64,000 nt of DNA, taken from NCBI RefSeq assembly GCF_050410775.1, contig NZ_CP191229.1; one strand, 5' to 3'. Source of the stretch: Erwinia sp050410775. Its GTDB lineage: Bacteria; Pseudomonadota; Gammaproteobacteria; Enterobacterales; Enterobacteriaceae. Shown in pieces: positions 9,284 to 17,764 of this stretch. Below the pieces are notes generated by a model. The model worked only from the letters and a program-made list of their open reading frames with translations, was not told the DNA's origin and ran no database searches. The first letter of the stretch is position 1, and each line of letters starts with the position of its first letter. A program made the position numbers and the translations under genes.

Positions 9284-9372
9284 GTTTCCCTCTTGTTATT
9301 TGTCATACGTTCACATAATGCCGCTAGTTAACGCCGGGAAGGGAATTGCAGGCAATCTCCTGGTGGAAATTG

Positions 9373-9388
9373 TGTGAGTTAGTGCAAC
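9373..9388. promoter_or_regulatory. Possible CRP half-site upstream of ganL
   Basis: The sequence TGTGAGTTAGTGCAAC has a perfect TGTGA left half, and its first ten bases match those of the E. coli lac CRP site, but the right half is weak. It lies 90 bp upstream of the ganL start in the ganL-ganR gap. This is a tentative assignment. Confidence 0.35.
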
Positions 9389-9438
9389 AATTTGTGGCGA
9401 AAGAGTAACGAAAGGTGAGGTTGATCACCGGGCATGTA

Positions 9439-9454
9439 TGTTATACGTCATACT
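9439..9454. promoter_or_regulatory. Probable GanR operator between ganL and ganR
   Basis: TGTTATACGTCATACT is an imperfect palindrome matching the site at 422-437 (shared core TGTnnTACGTnnTAC or its complement). It lies about 94 bp before the ganR start and 156 bp before ganL, so it could serve both the porin gene and autoregulation. Confidence 0.6.
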
Positions 9455-9547
9455 TACTGGCCGGACGTCACAAGATGAGCGGGTAAACTAGGCCCGCAGA
9501 AGGGGGGCTGATATAATTCCCTTCGTCAACAGTCAGAGAACCGAGAG

Positions 9548-10630
9548 ATGAAAGTGAAAAGTGCTACCCTGGAGGACGTTGCACGTTCTGCCGGGGTCTC
9601 ATACCAGACGGTTTCACGCGTCTTAAATAAGTCCGCAAACGTTTCAGAAACGACGCGCCGCAAAGTCGAAGAGGCTATTGAGACGTTGCGTTACGTGCCG
9701 AACAGGATGGCGCAGCAGCTGGTCGGCAAGCATATTACGACGCTGGGCCTGGTCACCACATCGCTGGCGCTGCATGCGCCATCTCAGGTCGCCGCAGCGG
9801 TGAAGCGCTATGCCAGCGAGGCGGGCTATCAGGTCCTGATTGCGATGCTGGATGAGAACGTCGGACAAAGCCTGCAGGATGCGATCAATGAGTTGAAATC
9901 GCAACGGGTTGATAAGGTCATTATCAACGCGCCGATGGAGACGGCTGACGCTGAGCGTATCGCTGAAGATAATCGCGATATTATTTGCCTGTTTCTTGAT
10001 GTTGATCCCTACAGCTCGGTATTCAACGTCTCCTTTAACCCCGCAGACGGGACCCGCGCCAGCGTCAAATACCTTTACGAACAGGGACACCGGCAGTTTG
10101 CGCTACTGGCCGGTCCGCAGCACTCGGTCTCCGCCAATCTGCGACTGAAAAGCTGGCTGGAAACGCTGGAGCGCTATCGTCTGGCACCGGTCAGTATTAT
10201 TCACGGCAACTGGGATGCGCAGAGCGGTTATGCGGGAGCGTTACAGATGCTGCGTGAGACGCCTGACTTTACGGCGGTGCTGGTCGGAAACGATCAGATG
10301 GCGCTGGGTGTGCTGAGCGCCTTTCATCAGAACGGCGTTGCCATACCGGGGCAGAAGTCGGTGATTGGCTATGACGATACTTATGAAAGCGCCTTTTTCC
10401 ATCCGGCGTTGAGTACCGTTTCGCTGGATCTTGATTTACAGGGCAAAGAGGCCGTTGAGCGCCTGCTGCGGGCAGACGAGCATGATAACAGCCGTTCATC
10501 ATCTATCCTGCCCGCGCGGCTGGTCGTGCGCCAATCCAGCGGCGCGGTGGAGCGGCAGCAGCAGGATCTCCGGCAAATTGCGGATGAACTGCGGACCATC
10601 GCCAGCCGGCTGAGTTTGGCCCAGAAATAG
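9548..10630 (+). CDS. ganR: LacI-family transcriptional repressor GanR
   Basis: This is a LacI-family regulator of 360 residues. The N-terminal helix-turn-helix is very close to that of E. coli LacI (VARSAGVSYQTVSRVLN, about residues 11-27), followed by the hinge (YVPNRMAQQL) and a periplasmic-binding-protein-like effector domain. An extra C-terminal heptad stretch (QQQDLRQIADELRTIASRLS, about residues 336-355) looks like the LacI tetramerisation helix, which would allow looping between distant operators. The gene context points to galactan oligomers or galactobiose as inducer. The start follows GAGAACCGAGAG. Confidence 0.9.
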   Translation: MKVKSATLEDVARSAGVSYQTVSRVLNKSANVSETTRRKVEEAIETLRYVPNRMAQQLVGKHITTLGLVTTSLALHAPSQVAAAVKRYASEAGYQVLIAMLDENVGQSLQDAINELKSQRVDKVIINAPMETADAERIAEDNRDIICLFLDVDPYSSVFNVSFNPADGTRASVKYLYEQGHRQFALLAGPQHSVSANLRLKSWLETLERYRLAPVSIIHGNWDAQSGYAGALQMLRETPDFTAVLVGNDQMALGVLSAFHQNGVAIPGQKSVIGYDDTYESAFFHPALSTVSLDLDLQGKEAVERLLRADEHDNSRSSSILPARLVVRQSSGAVERQQQDLRQIADELRTIASRLSLAQK

Positions 10631-10981
10631 GATAGCCCCCGGCATCACTCCCTGCGGATGCATTTAGCTGCGCAACAGGGAGATTTTCTCACCGGCCTAA
10701 TCCGCTGTGCGGGCGGCGTCCGGTCCAGGACTGCGCCTGAAGATTGTGATAAGGTTTCGCCCAGGACGACCCCATGGTCTGCCGCAGCGGGAACCGGCTT
10801 CGCCCCGAGGCGGCAGATTACCTGGCAGCCTCTCAGTTCCGCGCATAACACATTACTTTGCCGGCGATCTCTCTGGGCCAGATCGGTGAGGGGAGTTCTC
10901 TGCGGACTCCATTACCGTGGACGCCTGGCGTGGTCAACGTCCGGGCGCGATCCTACGGATGAAACAGGACTATTTTCAACG
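10631..10981. other. Intergenic stretch after ganR, nothing recognised
   Basis: An open frame continues upstream of the small gene at 10982, but its arginine- and cysteine-rich translation shows no family character and I treat it as chance. No convincing hairpin with T-run, promoter or RNA was seen. Confidence 0.4.
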
Positions 10982-11230
10982 ATGCGAAAAGAAAAAAAGC
11001 AGTTCATTACTGCCGTTGTCATTGTGCTGCTGGTTGCCCTTAGCGTTATGTCTAAGGCGATGATTGGCGGGGCGATAGATGAGTACCATATACCCGTCAG
11101 TGACTGGTCAGCCAGAATGCTGGTGACCCAGCTCTTTATGATTGCCGTTTACTCAATGGTGTTTACCGGCCTGCTTTCCATTCCGCTGTGGTACTGGTTT
11201 TTAGGGGAAGAGGGTAAAGACGCTGGCTGA
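10982..11230 (+). CDS. Small inner-membrane protein of unknown function
   Basis: This 82-residue protein has two clear hydrophobic segments (about residues 9-27 and 48-70) with a positively charged N-terminus (MRKEKKQ) and an acidic-basic tail (GEEGKDAG). I do not recognise the family with certainty. It stands alone between ganR and the PTS operon terminator. The chosen start begins the lysine-rich leader; AGGA lies about 13 bases upstream, a somewhat long spacing. Confidence 0.55.
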   Translation: MRKEKKQFITAVVIVLLVALSVMSKAMIGGAIDEYHIPVSDWSARMLVTQLFMIAVYSMVFTGLLSIPLWYWFLGEEGKDAG

Positions 11231-11310
11231 GTCCGGCTCCGGTTTTCGCGACCGGCAAAAATCATTCTGCGGAGTGTTTTAATCAGCGCCTTGTGACGCT
11301 GAGATCCTTT

Positions 11311-11347
11311 AAATGCCTCTGGTCCTGACTGCACCAGAGGCATTTTT
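11311..11347. terminator. Bidirectional intrinsic terminator
   Basis: AAATGCCTCTGGT pairs with ACCAGAGGCATTT over 13 bp around a 9-base loop, with T-runs available on both strands. It lies after the small membrane protein gene and downstream of the minus-strand porin, so it can end both transcripts. Confidence 0.8.
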
Positions 11348-11440
11348 CACACTATTAGTTGAGTTGGGTAAAGGCTTTGCTGCTGATGAAGCACGCTATG
11401 CGGGGCAACAAGACCAGGCCGTCGCCCCGCGGGCATATCA

Positions 11441-12823
11441 TCAGAACCAGGCTTCAAACATCCCGCCTACGTTAAAGGAATCGAGCTGCGTATCCGTATC
11501 GGTGCCGTTAACCCGCGCGGTGCGGCTGTTATCCACGTCGCCGCCGGTAACGTAAAAGCGCAGCATTGGACGGAACTCCGGACCCATCGCAATCGTCATG
11601 TTCTGCGATAACGTCAGCTTCCAGCCGTGGTTGTCGCCGCCCGTGTCATAATCAACCCGCTGATAACCCGCTTCCAGCCAGGTTGAGTGCACATCATTCC
11701 ACCAGTACATCGGACGCACGATCGCACCGTAGTTTTTGCGGTTATCCGTGCTGTCAGCACTGTTGTCATAATCATGGAAGGCCAGCAGATATTCGACCTG
11801 CGTCTGCTGCGTGAATTTATAAGCGCCCTCGAAGCTGGCATAAATAGTTTTCAGCTCGTCGGTTTTGTTATAGACGCTGTTATCTGAGTTATCAGAGTAG
11901 CGCGCGATCACTTTATTGACGCTGTTGTCGCCCGTATGGCTTAACACCACGGCTCCCTGCCAGGCTTTGGTGCGCTCATCGCTCTCTATCGCTTTGGAGT
12001 CGAAACCATAGTTAGCGTAAATTTCAAAATCCAGCGGGCCCACTTTCATGCCGTGGATTTTTGAGGTCAGCGCGTAGTTACCTTTATCGCCGGTTCCCGA
12101 TCCGCCGGTACAGGTGATGCGTGATGGGTTGGCCTCATCCTCCATCACCTCCGGGCTACAGGATTCCACAGCGGCAACGGTGGCGAGGTCAAATTTTACG
12201 CCCCCGATATCAAAATCTTTAATCCCGGCGCCCTGGCCATCGTGGTTCATCCAGAAGTAGTCGTTGATACCCTGCTGTGGACGCTGGTGGAAGTCGCGGC
12301 CCGCCCAGATATAGGCGCCGGGGTTGGAGGCCAGCACATTGGTTACGCCCGCATAGGCTTTCTTGAGGTTCACTTCGTCACCCCAGTGATCGATCATCAC
12401 GTTAACGTCCCAGACGGCGCCATTGTCACCTTTGAACGCTTTGGAGAGCTGGAATTCGCCGCCGTTACCTTCATTGCCCAAACGGCCGATTGCGGAGGCG
12501 CCATTATAGGAGCCATCCACGCCGACAAACTTCTGATCGCCGCCCTGGAACTGGGCACCGTAGCGGGCGTAGCCGGTAAACTTCACGCCGAAGGGGATCG
12601 CCATATCGGGCGACTGCGCCGCGCTTTCCGGCTCGTTGATAATGTCCGCTTTCTGATTTAACGCGGTATCCAGTTTGGCCTGCCGCTCGGCGAGCGCCTT
12701 ATCCACCGCTCTGGCGACAATGGCGTCGATCTGTTCCTGAGTAAATTCTTGTGCCGCTACGGTTCCCGAGCAGAGCGAAGCCATAACCAGCATGGAGGTT
12801 GAAATCTTTTTATTTGTATTCAT
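11441..12823 (-). CDS. LamB/ScrY-type sugar porin of the beta-glucoside PTS operon
   Basis: This 460-residue outer-membrane porin would admit the aryl- or oligo-beta-glycoside used by the adjacent PTS. It has a signal peptide (residues 1 to about 25, ending GTVAA), then a short coiled-coil-like segment (QIDAIVARAVDKALAERQAK) as in ScrY, then LamB-type barrel landmarks (FTGYARYGAQF, GRLGNEGNGGEFQLSK, WAGRDFHQRPQQGINDYFW) and a terminal phenylalanine (MFEAWF). The start at 12823 gives the signal peptide; an upstream in-frame start at 12904 adds 27 unlikely residues. It is the last gene of the operon, 163 bp after EIIA. It could equally be named bglH-like. Confidence 0.85.
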   Translation of the reverse strand: MNTNKKISTSMLVMASLCSGTVAAQEFTQEQIDAIVARAVDKALAERQAKLDTALNQKADIINEPESAAQSPDMAIPFGVKFTGYARYGAQFQGGDQKFVGVDGSYNGASAIGRLGNEGNGGEFQLSKAFKGDNGAVWDVNVMIDHWGDEVNLKKAYAGVTNVLASNPGAYIWAGRDFHQRPQQGINDYFWMNHDGQGAGIKDFDIGGVKFDLATVAAVESCSPEVMEDEANPSRITCTGGSGTGDKGNYALTSKIHGMKVGPLDFEIYANYGFDSKAIESDERTKAWQGAVVLSHTGDNSVNKVIARYSDNSDNSVYNKTDELKTIYASFEGAYKFTQQTQVEYLLAFHDYDNSADSTDNRKNYGAIVRPMYWWNDVHSTWLEAGYQRVDYDTGGDNHGWKLTLSQNMTIAMGPEFRPMLRFYVTGGDVDNSRTARVNGTDTDTQLDSFNVGGMFEAWF

Positions 12824-12867
12824 TGTTGTCTCAATATAGTTAATTATTTTCAGACAATAACTTTCCC

Positions 12868-12901
12868 ACCCGGCGCAGGCGTAATAATCCCTGCGCCCGG
12901 G
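12868..12901. other. GC-rich hairpin between the EIIA and porin genes
   Basis: CCCGGCGCAGG and CCTGCGCCCGGG pair with a one-base bulge around a 9-10-base loop. No T-run follows on the coding (minus) strand. An intercistronic hairpin here could protect the upstream mRNA or reduce porin expression relative to the PTS genes. Confidence 0.45.
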
Positions 12902-12986
12902 CAAGTTATTTTAATTCACAGAGGTGGTTTTTATTTTGCTATCAAATTTTATTTTATATTCCTTCCGGTCGTTTACTTCATGGCGG

Positions 12987-13289
12987 TTATCTCTGATAGA
13001 GGTGAATTATCTCTTCAGATAATTCTCTGGCCAGCATGGACGTCATTAAATGATCCTGAGCATGTACCATTATTAACGTCATAGGCTGCCTCCCTTCACC
13101 GGCATCCTGCTCTATCAGTCTGGTCTGCATCTTGTGCGCCTGTCGGGCAAACCCGTCGGCTTCGACCAGCAGGCTTCTGGCGCGGTCGATGCTGCCGTCA
13201 CGGGCCGCCTGTAACGCTTCGAAGCAGAGGCTTCTCGACTGTCCGGCGTTCACGATGATCTCCATCACGGCTTCTTCTAAATCAATCAT
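12987..13289 (-). CDS. PTS lactose/cellobiose-family EIIA component
   Basis: This 100-residue cytoplasmic protein carries phosphate from HPr to the EIIB encoded at the other end of the operon. It has the family's helical layout (AVMEIIVNAGQSRSLCFEALQAARDG) and the active histidine region LIMVHAQDHLMT, where the first histidine (about residue 76) aligns with the phosphorylated residue of ChbA. The start overlaps the end of the GH1 gene by 8 bases, indicating translational coupling. Confidence 0.9.
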   Translation of the reverse strand: MIDLEEAVMEIIVNAGQSRSLCFEALQAARDGSIDRARSLLVEADGFARQAHKMQTRLIEQDAGEGRQPMTLIMVHAQDHLMTSMLARELSEEIIHLYQR

Positions 13290-14682
13290 GATTTTTTACC
13301 TCATCAAATCCGTTATTCACCGATGTTGCGGCAAACCATTCACCACTTTTTTTAACGATGCGCTGCTGGCTGACTAAATCAAGCTGAACGAAGCCATAGC
13401 GATTTTTATAACCGTTGCACCACGACCAGTTATCAATAAATGTCCACATGTGATAGCCAAGGCAGTTACATCCCTCGCTGAGGCCTTTATGCAGCCACTT
13501 CAGGTGTTCAGAAACAAATTCGATGCGGTAGTCATCTTCTATTTTCCCGCCCTGAACAAACCGCTGTTCATTTTCCACGCCCATACCGTTTTCCGAAATA
13601 AAGCAGCGGGGGTTGCCGTAATTTTCCCGTAAGTTGGTGAGAATGTCATAAATGCCCGGCTCGTAGATTTCCCAGCCGCGATAAGGATTCATTTTGCGGC
13701 CCGGCATCTCGTAGTTTTCAAAAAACCATTCGGGCATAAAGGGCGATTCAGGATTCACGGCGCTGTCGCGACATTTCACCCGGCGCGGCTGGTAGTAGTT
13801 AACGCCCAGCAGGTCGATTTTCCCTTCGGCGATCAGCGCCGCATCGCCGGGAAGGCATTCGGGAAGCTGCCCGTGGCTTTCCAGCAGGGCAACCAGATCC
13901 TGCGGGTATTCGCCACGTAAGACCGGATCCAGGAAGCTGCGGTTAAACAGCAGATCGGCATGATGGGCGGCGGTAAGATCTGCCGGCTGCTGCGAGCGAG
14001 GGTAGGATGGCGTCAGGTTAAGAACGATGCCGATTTCACCCTGATAATCTCCGGTACGGAAGGCCTGCACGGCGGAAGCGTGCGCCAGTACCGTATGATA
14101 AGCCACCGTTGCCGCCCGTTTGAAGTCAACAACGTTCGGGTAGTGGAAATCATAGAGATAGCCGCCTTCAACCGGCACAATTGGCTCGTTGAACGTGAAC
14201 CAGTGCGATACCCGATCGCCAAAAAGCGCAAAACAGACCTCAGCATAACGGCGGAACGCGGTAACAACCTCCCGGTTTTCCCAGCCGCCTTTCTCCTGCA
14301 TCGCCATCGGCATATCGAAGTGAAACAGAGTGATAAATGGCGTTACGCCCTGCGCCAGCAGTTCATCAATGACGTTGTTATAAAAGGTCACCGCTTCAGG
14401 ATTGACTTCACCGCTGCCGTCCGGGATCAGTCGCGACCAGCTGAGCGAGGTGCGGAAACTGTTGTGATTCAGCTTCTTCAGCAGCGCGATATCCTCACGC
14501 CAGTTCTGATAAAACCCGGAGGTCTGCGCCGGACCGATCTGCTGATGAAAGCGCCAGGGCTGTTGGGCATACCAGGCATCCCAGGTGGTGGCGCTTTTTC
14601 CGCCGCCCAGGCTTTCGCCCTCGGTCTGCAATGCGGAGCTGGCGCTGCCCCACCAGAAATTTTCAGGAAAGCTGTATTTCAT
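13282..14682 (-). CDS. GH1 6-phospho-beta-glycosidase
   Basis: This 466-residue glycoside hydrolase family 1 enzyme would split the phosphorylated disaccharide delivered by the PTS. It has the N-terminal signature FPENFWWGSASSALQTEG, the acid/base glutamate in WFTFNEP (about residue 178) and the nucleophile glutamate in CFISENGMG (about residue 366). A lysine and tyrosine in NGYKNRYGF fit the phosphate-binding loop of 6-phospho-beta-glycosidases, as does its place between EIIC and EIIA. The natural substrate (cellobiose, arbutin, salicin, gentiobiose or other) cannot be read from the sequence. Confidence 0.9.
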   Translation of the reverse strand: MKYSFPENFWWGSASSALQTEGESLGGGKSATTWDAWYAQQPWRFHQQIGPAQTSGFYQNWREDIALLKKLNHNSFRTSLSWSRLIPDGSGEVNPEAVTFYNNVIDELLAQGVTPFITLFHFDMPMAMQEKGGWENREVVTAFRRYAEVCFALFGDRVSHWFTFNEPIVPVEGGYLYDFHYPNVVDFKRAATVAYHTVLAHASAVQAFRTGDYQGEIGIVLNLTPSYPRSQQPADLTAAHHADLLFNRSFLDPVLRGEYPQDLVALLESHGQLPECLPGDAALIAEGKIDLLGVNYYQPRRVKCRDSAVNPESPFMPEWFFENYEMPGRKMNPYRGWEIYEPGIYDILTNLRENYGNPRCFISENGMGVENEQRFVQGGKIEDDYRIEFVSEHLKWLHKGLSEGCNCLGYHMWTFIDNWSWCNGYKNRYGFVQLDLVSQQRIVKKSGEWFAATSVNNGFDEVKNHD

Positions 14683-14699
14683 CGTTCTTATCTCCGGAA

Positions 14700-16028
14700 T
14701 CAGTTACTGCCGACGGTTTCAGCCTGCGGCATGCTGCTTTGCGCTTTTTGCTCTTCGGTTTTCAGCACTGAACGTTCATAGGCACGCAGGAACGGCAGGT
14801 ACATCAGCGCCGACATCGCCATACAAACCAGACACATCACCAGCGGGCTTATCGCCCAGTTTGCCGCCCACGACGCGCCTAAAGGTGCCGGCGTGGTCCA
14901 TGGGGTGAGGGAAACAACCTGTGCCAGCCATCCCATTTTGGTTGCGGTGTAGGCGAGAACGGCGTTGACCATTGGTACGCAGACGAACGGGATAAACAGC
15001 ATCGGGTTCATGATAATTGGCGCGCCAAACAGGATAGGTTCGTTGATGTTAAAGAAACTGGGCACGATGCCTAATTTACCGATGGTACGCAGGTGGGTGA
15101 GGCGGCTACGCAGCAGCAGGAAGGCCAGCGGCAGCGTTGAACCCACGCCCCCGATAAGCAGATAGTGATCCCAGAAACCCTGCAGATAAATGTGAGGCAG
15201 GACGTTCCCGGCCGCCAGTGCCGCCTGATTAGCGGACAGGTTGGCCATCCAGAACGGATTCATTATGCCTGTCACGATCAATGCTCCATGGATACCGGCA
15301 AACCAGAATATCTGACACAGCAGCACCGAGAGCAGAATGGCAGGCAGCGAATCGGATGCTGATACCAGCGGTTCCAGCAGGTGCATAATCGCCTGGGGAA
15401 TGATCATGCCGGTCTGCGCTTCAATAAATAAGTTAAGCGGATGCAGCGTGGCCATAATCACCATTACAGGGATCAGGATTTCAAAGGAACGGGCAACGCC
15501 TGTTGGGACTTCTTTAGGCAGGCGGATAGTAATGTTGTTTTGCTTCAGCCACGCATAGACGCGCGTTGAGTAGATGGCGGTGATCAGGGCCGTAAAGATC
15601 CCCTGTCCGGAAAGATATTGCGTGGAGATGGTGTTGTCGGCATAGGGCGCCGCAACCAGCAGAAACGCCATAAACGCCAGCAGGCCGGACATCACAGGAT
15701 CGAGCGAAAACTGGCGCCCAAGGCTGGCACCGACGCCGACAGAGATAAAAAAGGTCATCACGCCCATGCTCAGATTAAAAGGCAGCATCAGCTGTTCGCG
15801 ATAGGTGGTGGAAAAATCCAGCCAGGCGCGGGCAAAGCCGTTGGTCGTGGTTTCAGCAAAAGGGGGAAAGATAAACACCAGCATAAAGGAGCCGATGATC
15901 ATAAAGGGCAGGGCGGCGGTAAACCCATCCCTGATGGCGATAACATATTTCTGTTGCCCGAGACGTCCGGCCAGCGGCGTAATCGATTGCTCGATGACCG
16001 CTATCATAGACTGATATAACGTACTCAT
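14700..16028 (-). CDS. PTS lactose/cellobiose-family EIIC permease
   Basis: This 442-residue inner-membrane permease of the CelB/ChbC family translocates the sugar while it is phosphorylated. The N-terminal MSTLYQSMIAVIEQSITPLAGRLGQQKY and IRDGFTAALPFMIIGS segments are typical, as are about ten hydrophobic segments and the conserved NINEPILFGAPIIMNP loop (about residues 322-337) that binds substrate. It follows EIIB by 12 bp and precedes GH1 by 17 bp. Confidence 0.92.
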   Translation of the reverse strand: MSTLYQSMIAVIEQSITPLAGRLGQQKYVIAIRDGFTAALPFMIIGSFMLVFIFPPFAETTTNGFARAWLDFSTTYREQLMLPFNLSMGVMTFFISVGVGASLGRQFSLDPVMSGLLAFMAFLLVAAPYADNTISTQYLSGQGIFTALITAIYSTRVYAWLKQNNITIRLPKEVPTGVARSFEILIPVMVIMATLHPLNLFIEAQTGMIIPQAIMHLLEPLVSASDSLPAILLSVLLCQIFWFAGIHGALIVTGIMNPFWMANLSANQAALAAGNVLPHIYLQGFWDHYLLIGGVGSTLPLAFLLLRSRLTHLRTIGKLGIVPSFFNINEPILFGAPIIMNPMLFIPFVCVPMVNAVLAYTATKMGWLAQVVSLTPWTTPAPLGASWAANWAISPLVMCLVCMAMSALMYLPFLRAYERSVLKTEEQKAQSSMPQAETVGSN

Positions 16029-16040
16029 AAGCGCACCTTT

Positions 16041-16355
16041 TTAGTTAGTCGCATTGATCAGCGACAGAGCGTAATCCAGAACCTTGTCACCGCGTTGCAT
16101 GCCGTAGTCCATCATATCGATGGGCTGCACCGGGATGCCCTGCGGCGCCGCTTTTTCTGACAGGGTTTTCAGCATGTACTTCACCTGAGGTCCGAGCAGG
16201 ACGACCTGATAGCGGGGGAACTGCTCGTCAAATTCAGCGATGCCATAAGCCTCAATTTCCACCGGCTGACCGCGCTCCTGAGCCACTTCTTTCATTTTCC
16301 GTACCAGCATGCTGGTGGACATTCCCGCCGAACAACACAACATAATTTTAAACAT
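16041..16355 (-). CDS. PTS lactose/cellobiose-family EIIB component
   Basis: This 104-residue EIIB has the phosphocysteine loop right at the N-terminus: CCSAGMSTSMLV, where the second cysteine (Cys8) aligns with the active residue of ChbB. The rest follows the family fold (YQVVLLGPQVKYML). It is the first gene of the minus-strand operon EIIB-EIIC-GH1-EIIA-porin, preceded by the operator region shared with the LacI-family gene. Confidence 0.92.
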   Translation of the reverse strand: MFKIMLCCSAGMSTSMLVRKMKEVAQERGQPVEIEAYGIAEFDEQFPRYQVVLLGPQVKYMLKTLSEKAAPQGIPVQPIDMMDYGMQRGDKVLDYALSLINATN

Positions 16356-16408
16356 CGACTGCCATCCTCAGAACGTAACGACTTTGTGTAAGGGCGATTG
16401 GATATCAT

Positions 16409-16426
16409 ATGGAAACCGGTTTCCAT
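16409..16426. promoter_or_regulatory. Perfect palindromic LacI-family operator, proximal to EIIB
   Basis: ATGGAAACCGGTTTCCAT is a perfect 18-bp palindrome with the central CG typical of LacI/AscG/GalR-type operators. It lies 53 bp upstream of the EIIB start, so a repressor bound here would overlap the operon promoter. Confidence 0.8.
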
Positions 16427-16442
16427 AAAGAGTGTAAAGAAG

Positions 16443-16458
16443 TGTGATAGCTATCAAT
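16443..16458. promoter_or_regulatory. Probable CRP site of the beta-glucoside PTS operon
   Basis: TGTGATAGCTATCAAT matches TGTGA-N6-TCACA in eight of ten positions. It lies between the two repressor palindromes, 87 bp before the EIIB start, compatible with activation of the PTS operon when glucose is absent. Confidence 0.55.
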
Positions 16459-16533
16459 ATCTGCCTCTGAATGGCTGTTTTTCTTAGAGAGAGGTCACAT
16501 AATTCTGGCGGTTATGGACAGTATGAGCGTCCA

Positions 16534-16554
16534 CATGGAAAATAAGTTTCCATG
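16534..16554. promoter_or_regulatory. Second palindromic operator, proximal to the LacI-family gene
   Basis: Half-sites CATGGAAA and TTTCCATG face each other as in the site at 16409, but the central spacer is one base longer (ATAAG in place of CCGG). It lies about 90 bp before the regulator start, suggesting autoregulation or looping with the first site. Confidence 0.65.
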
Positions 16555-16645
16555 ACTGAGGGAAATGGCTATACTTCGTGCAGGAATATGCGCGCTGAAT
16601 GCGATGTTAATTTTCAGACTTTACTCAGGGGTCACGGAGAAAAAG

Positions 16646-17599
16646 ATGGCAACAATCAACGATGTATCGCGTCTGGCTGGCGTTTCTAAGGCCACGGTGT
16701 CGCGGGTGTTGAGTGGTTCACGCGGCGTGAAGGAAGCCAGCCGTGTTGCCGTATTAAAAGCCGCTGAGGAGCTGAAATACCGGCCTAACGTTATTGCGCA
16801 ATCTCTTTACAGTCAGTCAACCAACTGTATCGGCGTTATCTGCGCGCAGGAAAACGTTAACCAGACCACCGCCTACCTTTATGCGCTGGAAAAGCAGCTG
16901 AGTCAGCATCAAAAGCATCTGTTATTACGCTTTGCCCACACGAAAGCGGAGATTATGACTGCGCTCGATGAGCTGAACTGCGGACTCTGTGATGACGTAT
17001 TGATCATTGGCGCCCGGTTTCCGCTGAATATTGAGGATGACAACGTTATCCTGATTAACTGCACGGAAGCGGAATCGCCCAACAGCATCCAGTACGATCA
17101 CGCTTTTGCTGCTGAGACCGCCTGTAATTTCCTGATTAACAATGGTAAAAGGCAAATCGCCCTGATTCACCCGGACACCGCCGGGGCTGCCGATCGGGTG
17201 CTGTTGGGCTATAAGCTCGCGCTGGAAAATAATTTCCTGCCCTTCAATCGTAATCTCGTCTTTATGGATTCGCTCTCGACATCCGTGGCGCTACAGGTGC
17301 TGCTGAACAATGCCAGCACGGTGAATTTTAACGCGCTGCTGGTGGCAAACGAGCAGGAGGCGCAGAACGCCATTTCTCAGCTGCAGGCGTTCAACAAGTC
17401 CGTCCCTGGCGACATCATGGTCTTCAGCCTGGCAGGCTCGCTCGATCTGCCCGGTATTCCCACCATCCCGGCGATTGAATACTCCATGGATGTCATGGCG
17501 TCCCAGATCGTCAGCTGGCTGACCGAAAAAACGCAGCATATGCTGGGCTCGTCTGTCCTGCGTGGCGATTTGATTATTCCGGATATGCGCAAGCGCTAG
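16646..17599 (+). CDS. LacI-family regulator of the beta-glucoside PTS operon
   Basis: This 317-residue LacI-family protein has the N-terminal helix-turn-helix MATINDVSRLAGVSKATVSRVLS, hinge YRPNVIAQSL and an effector domain. It is divergent from the PTS operon across a 290-bp region holding two palindromes of the kind this family binds. The start at 16646 follows CGGAGAAAA; an in-frame start at 16565 would add 27 residues before the DNA-binding domain and is rejected. It lacks the extra C-terminal helix seen in GanR. The inducer is probably a phosphorylated beta-glucoside. Confidence 0.88.
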   Translation: MATINDVSRLAGVSKATVSRVLSGSRGVKEASRVAVLKAAEELKYRPNVIAQSLYSQSTNCIGVICAQENVNQTTAYLYALEKQLSQHQKHLLLRFAHTKAEIMTALDELNCGLCDDVLIIGARFPLNIEDDNVILINCTEAESPNSIQYDHAFAAETACNFLINNGKRQIALIHPDTAGAADRVLLGYKLALENNFLPFNRNLVFMDSLSTSVALQVLLNNASTVNFNALLVANEQEAQNAISQLQAFNKSVPGDIMVFSLAGSLDLPGIPTIPAIEYSMDVMASQIVSWLTEKTQHMLGSSVLRGDLIIPDMRKR

Positions 17600-17764
17600 G
17601 TATTTACTGCGCTCTGGCCGTCAGACCGGCAGTGACGGCGAGGCTGTCAACGGCACTGCGCCTGAGTTATTACGGGGAGTGGGGCGTTGTCCGCTGAGGT
17701 TATGCTCAGCGATCGCCAGCGCCATTACCTTTCCGGGGTGGAAAGGGCAGGGTGACCGGCAGGC

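Noticed and set aside
9292..9308. A third GanR-like site (TTGTTATTTGTCATACG)
   Set aside because: It overlaps the ganL ribosome-binding region and lacks the central TACGT core, so the match is weak.
10658..10981. Upstream extension of the small membrane protein gene
   Set aside because: The 108 extra codons give an Arg/Cys-rich sequence without family character; the lysine-rich start at 10982 fits a small membrane protein better.
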